A stretch of 64,000 nucleotides of DNA, taken from contig NC_134839.1 of assembly GCF_965363235.1 (NCBI RefSeq), forward strand, positions 92,771,743-92,835,742. Reading direction: 5' to 3'. Numbering within the stretch: the stretch's first letter is position 1; every line of letters begins with the position of its first letter. The notes under the pieces are model-generated. The model worked only from the letters and a program-made list of their open reading frames with translations. It had not been told where the DNA came from and did not search any database. Shown here piece by piece: positions 13,916 to 22,855 of the stretch. Origin of the DNA: Mytilus galloprovincialis (taxonomy: Eukaryota; Mollusca; Bivalvia; Mytilida; Mytilidae). The translations under genes were made by a program, and so were the position numbers.

Positions 13916-13974
13916 TAGGTGTTGACCAAATGATATTGTAAATAAGAGGGTTGTATATTTCATGACGGTATAAT

Positions 13975-14545
13975 ACTAAACCCCTAACAGGAGGGATTGT
14001 GCCTGATATTCATATGATGAAGACATAATCTTTCAATCAGTTTAATTAAGGTCTGGTTCTGGCATGTCAATAACTGCTAGTAGTCTGTTGTTATTTATGT
14101 ATTATTGTCATTTTGTTTATTTTCTTTTGTTTCATATTCTGACATCGGACTCGGACTTCTCTTAAACTGAGTTTTACTGTGCGTATTGTTTCGCGTTTGT
14201 TTTTTCTACATTGGCTACAGGTATAGGGGAGGGTTGAGATCTCAAAAACATGTTTAATCCCGCCGCAATTTTGCGCCTGTCCCAAGTTAGGAGCCTCTGA
14301 CCTTTGTTAGTCTTGTATGATTTATAATTTTAGTTTCTTGTGTATAATTCGGAGCTTAGTATGACGTCCATTATCACTGAACTAGTATACATATTTGTTT
14401 AGGGGCCAGCTGACGGACACCTCCGTGTGCGGGAGTTTCTCGCTACATTGAAGATCTATCGGTGGCCTTCGGCTGTTGTCTGCTCTATGGTCGGGTTGTT
14501 GTCTCCTTGACACATTCCCCATTTACATACTCAATTTTATAGTAT
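13975..14545. repeat. Dispersed repeat (mytilid-type, about 570 bp)
   Basis: It contains CCCGCCGCAATTTTGCGCC, TGTCCCAAGTTAGGAG and the end GACACATTCCCCATTTACA. A related CCCGCCACATT...TGTCCCAAGTTAGGAG occurs at 17092-17135. I recall it as a frequent mussel repeat; it carries no open frame of note. Confidence 0.6.
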
Positions 14546-14619
14546 GATTTACATCTGCAATAATCACGAAACAATCAGAGACAAGTTTGGGTCTAAATCT
14601 GTATGTCCCACATAATCAA

Positions 14620-14800
14620 ATTGACCGAAGAGAGAGGCGAAAGATACTAAAGGCTTATTCAAACACATAAGTCAATAATAAACTGACAAAACCACGGCAA
14701 AAAAAAGAGAAAGATTAAAAAACAAACAACAGAATGCAAAACACAACAAAGAACATCACAGACTGAACAAAACGAACCTCGCCAAAAAACTGGTGTGACC
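14620..14800. repeat. Dispersed repeat fragment (CGAAAGATAC family)
   Basis: A degraded relative of the copies at 59503-59660 and 59854-60120: CGAAAGATACTAAAGG, AATAAACTGACAAAACCA. Nothing is recognised in 14800-15137 beyond AT-rich sequence. Confidence 0.5.
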
Positions 14801-15137
14801 AAATGACTAATTTATCTCAGCCTTACATTATTTAGCAGACCCTTTATTATACCAAACCAAACAAAGTTCTTTATGGTACAATGTTTTTGATCCATCGGTC
14901 TGTCAGTCCTGTTCTCGTTATTGCAACTCCTCTGAAACCACATAACAGAGTTTTATAAATCTTTGTAGATAATGAGGAAATTATGAAATTATCAATTCAT
15001 TGATTTTCTATATACTCCTACAACAGTTTGTCATAAAATCTGTCTAAAGACCACAACAGAGTTTCATGAATTTTTTAGATAGTTAGGACATGCTATGTAA
15101 ATGTGCATATTGGCAGAAAATCATGATTAATTTTTTT

Positions 15138-15412
15138 ATGCCCCACCTACGATAGTAAATGGGCATTAGTTTTCCGGTCTATGCGTCTGCTCCTTCGTCC
15201 GTTTTCTCGCTTCAGGTTAAATGTTTTGGTCAAGGTAGTTTTTGTTGAAGGTCAGGTCCAATAAACTTGAAACTTAGTACATATGTTTCCAATAATATGT
15301 TTTTTTCTAAGCTTAATGCCAAAGAAGGTTTTTTTCCCCTATTTCACGGTCCACTGAACAAAGAAAATGATAGGGCAAGTGGGGAACGGTGTACGATGGA
15401 CACATTCTTGTT
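15138..15412. repeat. Dispersed repeat 'ATGCCCCACCTAC' family
   Basis: It begins ATGCCCCACCTACGATAGTA and ends GTACGATGGACACATTCTTG. A fuller copy is at 53143-53581 with the same ends. It contains a CGTCCGT-rich segment. No coding capacity. Confidence 0.7.
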
Positions 15413-16261
15413 TTTGTCGAGCCTGCGACTTTTGTCGCAGAAAGCTCGACATAGAAATGGTGATCCGGCGGCGACAGCGACAGCGTTAGTTCACTTCTTA
15501 AAAGCTTGATATTTTAGACGGCGAACGACCTGGATGCGCCATACTTTAAATACAGATGCCTTAAGTTTGGAAGTTTCCGTCTGTCACATGTCCATTGTCC
15601 TTGAACTCATTTTCATGGTTCAGTGACTACTTGAAAAAAAGTTAAGAGTTTTTGTAATTTCTCTCATATTATGGGTAACTATGTTTAGTATTTGCGTACC
15701 TTGGTCAGCATGCCCATCAGACAGTTTTCACTTGACCTCGCCATCATTTCATGGATCAGTGAAAAGGGTTAAGTTTTTGGTGGTCAAGTCTATATCTCAG
15801 AAACTATATGAAAGATGTCTTGTATATTTGGTGTATGGAAGGATTGTAAGGTGTACATGTCCAACTGGCAGGTGTCATCTGATCTTGACCTCATTTCCTT
15901 GGTTCAATGGTCAAAGTTAAGCTTTTGAGTTTTGTTCGTTTTTTCTAATACTATATGCAATAGGTCAACTTTATTTGGTGTCTGGAAATATCTTATGATG
16001 TCAGTCTCATTTGACCTTGACCTCATTTTCGAGGTTCATTGTTCAGTGTTTAGTTTTTGTGCCAAGTGTCATCTGACCTTGACCTGATTTGTATTGAATG
16101 ATTGTAAGATGTAAATGTATTCCTCATTTTGGTCATATGACCTTGATCTCATTTTCTTTGGTCATGTTATTAATAAGTTTATGTGATAATTGTAGTAAAA
16201 CTTTATGTTTAGGTCTATCAACATAAATAAGGCGAGAAATTTCAACGTGTGTACTCTTGTT
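15411..16261. repeat. Dispersed repeat 'GTCGAGCCTG' family
   Basis: It starts with a nested hairpin (GTCGAGC.CTGCGAC / GTCGCAG.GCTCGAC, about 15416-15451), then TGATCCGGCGGCGACAG, and ends AACGTGTGTACTCTTGTT. It contains several diverged 'GTCATCTGACCTTGACCTCATTT' sub-blocks. A second, interrupted copy is at 55323-56095. Confidence 0.7.
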
Positions 16262-16949
16262 AGGAATTAGGAACTATGCCGTTTCGGCCTAAATGTACTT
16301 CTGCATATCTTCTGAAATTACACAACAGAATTTCATGCGTGTTTGAACTAAATAATCTGTTGAAATTTTGTTTGCTTAGTGACAATGTCGGGCTGTGAAG
16401 TATGTGAGCGTGCTCACAAAGGTTCTTTGATTACACACAGTCAATGCATTGTCTGTGCTTCCCAGATACAGTCTGTATGCATTTTCTTTGTTTTAAATTA
16501 AGTTTATGTATTGCACGTCGTTCTTAGTCTTTATACATTGTTTATATGCTTTGACTATGAGTCTAAGATACTTCTATTGTCGGTATATCTTAGATTTAGT
16601 CGGTTAACACTGTCTATGGATCAGAGACACAGTATGTATGCATTGTAAGTTGTTCCAAGTTGAAATAAAAGTCTGTATGTTTTGCCTGTTACTGCAAGAT
16701 AACGTGTGTGCACTGCCTGTGGCTCTTATATACAGTCTGTATGCATTTTCTGTATGCTTTATGGGTCTAATTTTTAGATACAGTCTGTATACAAACTGTA
16801 TCTCTGACCCATATACAGTGTCCAAAAAAACTCTGTTTTAAGATCTCTAACCCATATACAGTGTGAAAATGATCTTTGGTTCTAAGATGCATTTTGTTTG
16901 ATTGGCTGAATGCTTAGTATATATTGGTTTCGATATAGGGTCTGTATGT
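16262..16949. other. Unassigned region with a degenerate short repeat
   Basis: The phrase CAGTCTGTATGCATT or close variants occurs at about 16467, 16630 and 16732, with a related CAGTCTGTATAC at about 16783, suggesting an old tandem duplication. No gene seen. Confidence 0.4.
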
Positions 16950-17358
16950 ATTGTATGGATCTTATATATTTGTATTTTTTTCCATCTGATGAGTAAGCCT
17001 TTTTCAACTGATTTTTATAGTTCGTTCTTATGTTGTACTGTTACACCAAAGTCCCAGGTTATTGGAGGTTTGGGATCCCGCTAACATGTTTAACCCCGCC
17101 ACATTCTCTATGTATGTGCCTGTCCCAAGTTAGGAGACTGTAATTCAGTGGTTGTCGTTTGTTTATATGTTATATATTTGTTTTTCGTTCATTTTTTGTA
17201 TATAAATTAGGTCGTTAGATTTTTCGTTTAAATTGTTTCACATTGTAATTTCGGGACTTGTTATAGGTGACTATGCGGTATGGGCTGTGCTCATTGTTGA
17301 AGGCCGTACGGTGACCTATAGTTGTTAATTTCTGTGCCATTTTGGTCTCTTGTGGAGA
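16950..17358. repeat. Dispersed repeat interrupted by the Polinton
   Basis: It holds GGGATCCCGCTAACATG, TGTCCCAAGTTAGGAG, TTGAAGGCCGTACGGTGACC and CTTGTGGAGAGTT. It stops at the Polinton start and resumes at 22536 with GTTGTCTCATTGGCAATCAT, which is the expected continuation in other copies (for example 40690-40720). Confidence 0.7.
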
Positions 17359-17364
17359 GTTATC

Positions 17365-17604
17365 AGTAGTGTTTGTGGGACAGAATGAACCCATAAAGGT
17401 GGACGTCGGACGCTGACGCTATATTTGGACCTGGGTGTGAATGCCGACGCCATATTTGGGCCTTAACGCGGACGCCATGGTCGACCATGAAATCGGGACG
17501 CGAATTTGAGGTTGGACCGTATGATTCGGACATCGAGACACCGACGCCATATTTGGGTTTTAAACTTGGACGCTATACCTTAATGTTGCATCAGACTACC
17601 CTTT
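17365..17604 (+). repeat. Polinton left terminal inverted repeat
   Basis: About 240 bases match the reverse complement of 22297-22535, with scattered differences. Inside are subrepeats of GACGCCATATTTGG at roughly 40-60 bp spacing. Confidence 0.88.
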
Positions 17605-18909
17605 AAAGTGACGTCATACCCTTAAAAGTGGACGGTATATTCTCGAAAATGGACGAGAATTTGTCTTTGATAAACGCTTACCCAACCCCTAGGTAATAAG
17701 TCTGTGATAATTCTGAAAAGAATCTTCTACCTCTTAAATAATTAACTACTTATACATGTTTATAACAACTGCAAGAATTCTCCAAGAAATACTATTTATA
17801 TTAATCAGAAAAACTGTCAATCAATGCAGTAGGCGGAACTATTCCCGTGTAAAGAGAATTGGATTAAAATGTTTGATATCAATACATAAAATATTTGTCT
17901 TTATCTTTTTAATTTTTGGATTTCTTATCTTATTAACATGACAATCGTGAAACATTCAGTATTATTGCTTTTTACGGAAGCCCATTTAGGACCTCCCAAA
18001 AGTATAAAATTATTTGAATTCGAAATCACGAATTTAAATTGTTATCTCGAATTTTATAATTCGTTTTAACAGATTAAATTTGTGATAATGAATTGGTGAA
18101 AATCGTTATAACAGATCTTGTAATTCGTTATTAAGAATTAAATTCCTTATCACATTTTTTTGTAATTTGTGATAACGATAAATTCGTTATAACGATTTTA
18201 TCGTTATAACGAATTGTAGAATTTGTTTAAACTGATTAAATTTGTGATAACGAATTTGTGGAATTCGTTATCACAGTTTTTATTGTAATTGGTAATTTCA
18301 GATTAAAATGCATTATCACAGATTTTCAGCTCACATGGCACACAGAATTAAGAGAGCTTTCTTCCTCACTCTGCACCCATCGCTGTTTATTACTTTTACA
18401 AAAATCTTCTTCATTAAAACCTTTTTGACAAAGTGAAACAAACTTGACCGCAATCAATTTAGTTTTGACGCATTTTACACTATACCTAGAAATTTTTGTC
18501 GTGTAAACGGGTGGGTTTATTAGCCAGCGACCCAGTTTACACACCGAAACTCTCCGGGGGGAAATATGTCTAATTCTCATATTTCTTGACCGAAATATTT
18601 TTATTTTTTAGTTTCTACCAAAGTTTTTTTAAGCGGTGAATATCATTAGTGTGTGTACCTGGATACATTTTACACAGATGCAACGGAAATAGTTTCGCCA
18701 ACCTGGTTTATCGAAATGTAAACCTAGGGATGAAAATCTTAGGTTTTACACTTCGATTAACCATGTTGCCGAAACTAATTCTTTTGCTTCTGTGTAAAAT
18801 ATATTAATTGGCGATACACACGAAGGAAATCGGCTGTCTAAGAAGACTTTAAATTAAGAAAAAGGAATATAAATGTTACTGTCACGAATTATGGGTATCA
18901 AACACATTT
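17605..18909. other. Non-coding Polinton interior with palindromic AT-rich block
   Basis: No gene seen. Between about 18010 and 18310 the words AATTCGTTAT and GTGATAACGA recur in both orientations. At 18181-18215 there is a perfect palindrome with 16-base arms (AATTCGTTATAACGAT) and a TTT loop. Confidence 0.6.
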
Positions 18910-19320
18910 TTTATGCCCCCGCCGCTAGGCGTGGGAGAAGTTTAGTCTAGCCCTTGTCCGTCAGTCCAGTCCGTTTGTCGGGTACGTTCCAAGAAATGGT
19001 TTCCGTTTGCCTCAACCAAATGTTATAAATTCAACTTATACACTATGCCAATTACTAAAACACACAGATAAAATTTGAAATTGAAGGGCGTCTCTTTTAT
19101 AGTTCGTGAGTTATGCCCCTTTACAAATGGTCAAAGACGTAGTGCTTATTCTGTAATTTCCGCTCTCTACATTTAGTTTGCCTCAACCAAATGTTATTGA
19201 ATTAATACACAATGTTTATTAACACAAAACACTGAGTCTGATGATCAAGTTTGAAATTGGGTGACGCCACTTTGACCGTTCTGAACTTGTGCCCATTCAG
19301 CGCTAATTTACAAAAACAAA
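18910..19320. repeat. Dispersed repeat fragment (ATGCCCCCGCCG family)
   Basis: It begins ATGCCCCCGCCGCTAGGCG, followed by CCTTGTCCGTCAGTCC. I recall this start from common bivalve repeats. It is truncated at about 19320. Confidence 0.5.
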
Positions 19321-19399
19321 ACAAAACCAACAAACATCCAAATGAAGTGTCCAATCAATTTTGCTAATTGTTAAAATAGAAATCGTTAAAACTAAATTG

Positions 19400-19870
19400 C
19401 TCGTGGTCTTCACGAACCATTAGAAAGCTGGAATACGATTGGCAAGTATTGGCTTCGACAATTTGACAACAAGTATAATGATCAGTATTTTTTATGTAAA
19501 TGTTCAAATATTAAAGGACTAAATCTTAAAAATATTCCTGTATTTTATCAGAAAATGATTTATACATGATCTAATTTTCAAAAAATGGGAGATAATCCCA
19601 AAACTAAGAACTAGGTTCTTAATATGAGACTATTTGGTAATTCAAAAATTTCTTTTCAAAATAAACCATTGTTTTTTTTCTTCCTTTCTAAAAAGTAACA
19701 TAAAATATATCAAAGACATATGGAACGAAGAAACCAAAACATTTTACAGTTGTTGTTCTATATTTGAAAAACTTGTAGATAAAAGAAACTGTATATCGGA
19801 ATTTTCAAGAGTTAAAAGTTCAATACCAGAACAGAAACACAAAAAAATGTATTGACTATAATAATTATTT
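19400..19870 (+). pseudogene. LINE ORF2 fragment (L1/Tx1-like) nested in the Polinton
   Basis: Broken plus-strand frames read LESWNTIGKYWLRQFDNKYN, FYQKMI and then, in the open frame 19634-19855, SNIKYIKDIWNEETKTF. This type of segment lies downstream of the RT domain in L1/Tx1-type LINEs. Stops at about 19566 and frame changes show it is dead. No poly(A) tail is obvious. Confidence 0.6.
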
Positions 19871-20165
19871 CAACCGTATAGAAGATAAATTAGTCTACTG
19901 TACTTATATAGTTATACACAACACATTTTAGCCTATTGCAAGGCAAAATTTATGTTCCTATCCAATATACCCTTTATCCCGCGGGGTGGCCTCTTTTACA
20001 AGACCTATACCTATTGTATTTATGGTAACGTGTTCTAAACATTCATGAATTATTTGCCACTGGACGTTAAGCAATCAATTACTATTTCCGTTTATTTCCT
20101 TAAATACGGCTTTGAGTATAACAAAGCTGTAAGAGAGATACTAAAGGTTTCACTGGATTAACACT

Positions 20166-20579
20166 ATGGACGAGTTTTGTTTATTTATTAATAGCGAAAA
20201 CTCGCTTTCATCCATCGTTTGCAAATGACGTACGTGGCAATTTCAAAGTGCGCCTTGCAAAACGCTATACGTTGGATGGATCGTGGGAATGTTCATTGAA
20301 GGTGTCGTTCATACAGGAATTAGAAGCCTAAACGAGACGTATGTACTTCTGTTCCGATTTCGTGCACCAGTCGTACGTTAGGGAAAATCTCTCCATATTC
20401 TCCAGTCGATACGATTAAATGAAGATATCCCGGACGTGACGTTTGGGAAACCAGTCTATTTCACGGTAACCAGGAATGAATTGTATCACATCGAATTTGT
20501 TTTGAGATACGATCATCTTCAAATATGTCGTCTAAAAGATGACGATGTATTTCTCTTGCTATATTTTCGAAGGAAGTGA
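20166..20579 (+). pseudogene. Polinton structural-protein remnant (possibly minor capsid/penton)
   Basis: It starts ATG GAC GAG TTT; a frame change near 20215 is needed before a stretch reading KVRLAKRYTLDGSWECSL, and another follows near 20310. The last part is open to a TGA at 20577-20579. A 'basic residues - LxGxWE' block near the N-terminus recurs in a small structural protein of Polinton-like viruses. The exact identity (minor capsid versus another virion protein) is my inference. Its place immediately before the ATPase fits a virion module. Confidence 0.4.
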
Positions 20580-20629
20580 AGTAAATCTATAAGAGGAAAC
20601 TACTCACTGTCATTTAGGAAATTACGAGT

Positions 20630-21450
20630 ATGTTTAATTGCAATATTTGCTGTTAAGTGTATGTGTGGCCGCACGATCTTCACAGACATATAAGAAGTAA
20701 GCATTCTTCCGATGAGCCACTATACCACCCAGGTGTTACCCAGCAGCAGCAAAAGCAGCAACAGAAGCAGCAGAAAAAGAAGCAGCAGCAGCAAAAGCAG
20801 CAGCAGAAAAAGAAGCAGCAGCAGCAAAAGCAGCAGCAGAAGGCTTTCGTGTTTAGACACCCTTTCACCATGATTGTGTCCGGTCCAACCTCCTGCGATA
20901 AAACTTATTTTATTTTATTTGTTTCAACACATAAAAAAACTGTGAAGTCCTAGTCCAGACAGGATCGTTTGGTTGTATAAAAGGTGGCAACCTCTTTACG
21001 AGGAAATACAACGAACATGCAGTGCTTCCACGCGTTAAATTCATTCGTGGAATTCCTTTTGATCTCGAAAGGGACGATTTTTTCGATCCCAACATTCGAA
21101 ACATGATCCTATTAGATGACCTCATGTCGACATCGGACAAAGACTCCAGAATAAATGATTTGTTTACGGTAGGGTGTCACCATAGGAATTTACCGGTCGT
21201 CGTTTTTCATCAGAATTTATACTTTGGCAAAGACCCCACCCAGAGACGAAACTGTCATTATCTCATTCTCTTTAATAACCCCATTGATCGACAGCCCATC
21301 GTGACTCTTGGCCGACAGATGTATCCTTCTCGAGGGGACTTCTTTCTCCGGAAATTTGAAGAGGCAAAGAGGACACCTTTCGGGTACTTTCTTGTTGACC
21401 TAAAAGCTAGAACCCCAGAAGCCTCCAGATTGCACACAGAGGTCTTGCAG
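20630..21450 (+). pseudogene. Polinton A32-like packaging ATPase remnant
   Basis: It begins ATG TTT AAT TGC with a C2H2-like finger (C-x2-C ... H-x4-H) broken by TAA at 20654-20656. A Gln/Lys-rich linker (about 20743-20841) follows. The P-loop region starts HPFTMIVSGP, but its Walker A is degenerate: the Gly before Lys-Thr is Asp. A frameshift lies between about 20945 and 21022. After it come Walker B (ILLDDLM, about 21106-21126), a 'RNLPVVVFHQN' sensor-like segment (about 21187-21219), and the conserved tail to about 21420. This order is that of FtsK/HerA-type genome-packaging ATPases of Polintons and related viruses. The reading frame then runs into a Ser/Asp/Glu-rich tail and ends at 21777. 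It is non-functional because of the stop, the frameshift and the altered P-loop. Confidence 0.8.
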
Positions 21451-21673
21451 GTCGGTCAAGGAGAGACACCAGACGGACAGAGGGATGACGACCGTCTCTC
21501 GAATACTTTTGAAGACGATAGTTCGGTCTCATCAGACGAAGATATTGCCGACGAGACAACACATAGTTCGTCAGAGGATGCTGAAACACGGAAAATCTCA
21601 TCGCCTGTCAGGATTGTGGAGTACTTAGTGTTTGCTCACCTACGTGGATTAGAAGCCCAACGTCAGCAAGGTT

Positions 21674-22134
21674 GTGGGAATAAAAACGGCATTGCCCTTA
21701 ACGATGACCGGGACAGATGTAGAGGATGCTTTGAGTGGATTGCCCGTGACCGTTTGCTGTGCAGAAGACTTGCCTAGATATGTGAGCGACAGGCGTAGAA
21801 GGTTTGTGGTCAATAGGGACAACTGTGATCAAAAGGGGAGTCATTGGGTTGCATTTCATTTCCCCGCATCGGGTCCATCAGAATTTTTCGACTCCTTAGG
21901 ACGATAACCGGACAAGTACCAACGCTATTTCAGAAATGTACTCATCGTCAATGGACCGAAATACTGTGTGGTTTGCAATCAAATCCAACCCAATGATTCA
22001 GATACATGTGGCCTGTATTGCATTTATTACGTCAAATTGAGATGTCGGGACTCGAGATGAAGGACATTATCAACAACTTTTCATCCACTGACACGATTCA
22101 GAATGACAGTAAACTCGTAGTTTTATTTGGTTAA
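21674..22134 (+). pseudogene. Polinton adenovirus-type cysteine protease remnant
   Basis: The open part (21674-21907) holds the HWVAF segment with the catalytic His codon at 21842-21844, and EFFDSLG with the Asp codon at 21890-21892. An in-frame TAA at 21905-21907 interrupts it. Past the stop the same frame continues to DTCGLYCIYY, whose catalytic Cys codon is 22007-22009. A second stop (about 22058) and a frame change precede the final open stretch to 22134. All three catalytic residues are retained although the gene is broken twice. These C5 peptidases (adenain/Ulp1 fold) cut capsid proteins during virion maturation. The position downstream of the ATPase is usual for Polintons. The N-terminal limit is uncertain. 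Confidence 0.85.
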
Positions 22135-22137
22135 ATG

Positions 22138-22296
22138 AAAAATAATGATACAAAAAAAAAAAAAAAAAATAATGAAAAAAGAAAGAAAAAAAAAACAGAA
22201 GAAAAGAAAAAAAATCTTAAAACACCTACATGGATGTATAGCAGGTCTCAAGTCTTGAAAAACTCTTTCTAGGGTCACTAAAAGTATCTACCCTGG
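22138..22296. other. A-rich tract and Polinton 3' spacer
   Basis: 22138-22217 is over 75% A, with an uninterrupted A run near 22152-22169. The remaining 80 bases lead to the right inverted repeat. No gene. Confidence 0.6.
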
Positions 22297-22535
22297 AGGG
22301 TAGCCTGGTCAAACATTAAGATATAGCGTCCAGGATTTAAGCCCAAATATGGCGTCGGCGTCTCGATGTCCGAGTAACATGGTCCAACCCGATGTTTGCG
22401 TCTTGATTTCAGGGTCGACTATGGCGTCCGCTTTAAGGCCTAAATATGGCGTCGTCGTCTGCGCCAACTTTCGAATATGGCGTCAGCGTCCGACGTCCAC
22501 CTTAATGGGGGTCATTCTGTCCCACAAACACTACT
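22297..22535 (-). repeat. Polinton right terminal inverted repeat
   Basis: It ends CATTCTGTCCCACAAACACTACT, the complement of the left start. The CGTCGGCGTC and ATATGGCGTC repeats mirror those of the left end. Confidence 0.88.
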
Positions 22536-22855
22536 GTTGTCTCATTGGCAATCATACAACATCTACTTTTTTATATTATATATATATTATCTATACGTAT
22601 ATATTTTCTATATACGAATTTTACATGTTTAGATGATGCAATGAAAATTCAGAAGATATGTGGTAATATTGCCAATGGGAAACTTATCCACCAAAGACAA
22701 ACGAATGTGAATCAGCCATGAGTTACACATATGTATTCATGTAAAATGCTATTAAAACCCATTCCTGACTAGATGTGACGAAAAACGAAAACTAACAGCC
22801 CGATTAATGCTGAAACGATAAACGTAAAATCAATATCAAAGACAGCAACCAATAA
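22536..22855. repeat. Remainder of the Polinton's target repeat, then another dispersed repeat
   Basis: 22536-22575 completes the repeat broken at 17358. A TATATA stretch follows, then sequence with CCAAAGACAAACGAATGTGAATCAGCC and AGCCCGATTAATGCTGAAACG. That is typical dispersed repeat material. No gene. Confidence 0.5.

Larger units (their letters stand above)
17365..22535 (+). mobile_element. Deleted Polinton/Maverick, 5.2 kb
   Basis: The ends are AGTAGTGTTTGTGGGACAG and its reverse complement. The inverted repeats run about 240 bp and are flanked by six-base duplications, GTTATC (17359-17364) and GTTGTC (22536-22541), differing by one base. Polintons characteristically start with AG and make 6-bp duplications. 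The interior keeps, in order, a structural-protein remnant, a packaging ATPase and an adenovirus-type protease, all broken. DNA polymerase B, integrase and major capsid genes are absent. Intact Polintons are usually 15-20 kb, so most of the coding region is lost. The left part has been filled with other repeats and a LINE piece. It sits inside the giant element and is unlikely to supply its mobility. Confidence 0.88.

Noticed and set aside
20680..20871. Cysteine/phenylalanine-rich minus-strand frame
   Set aside because: Shadow of the Gln/Lys codon repeat in the Polinton ATPase remnant.
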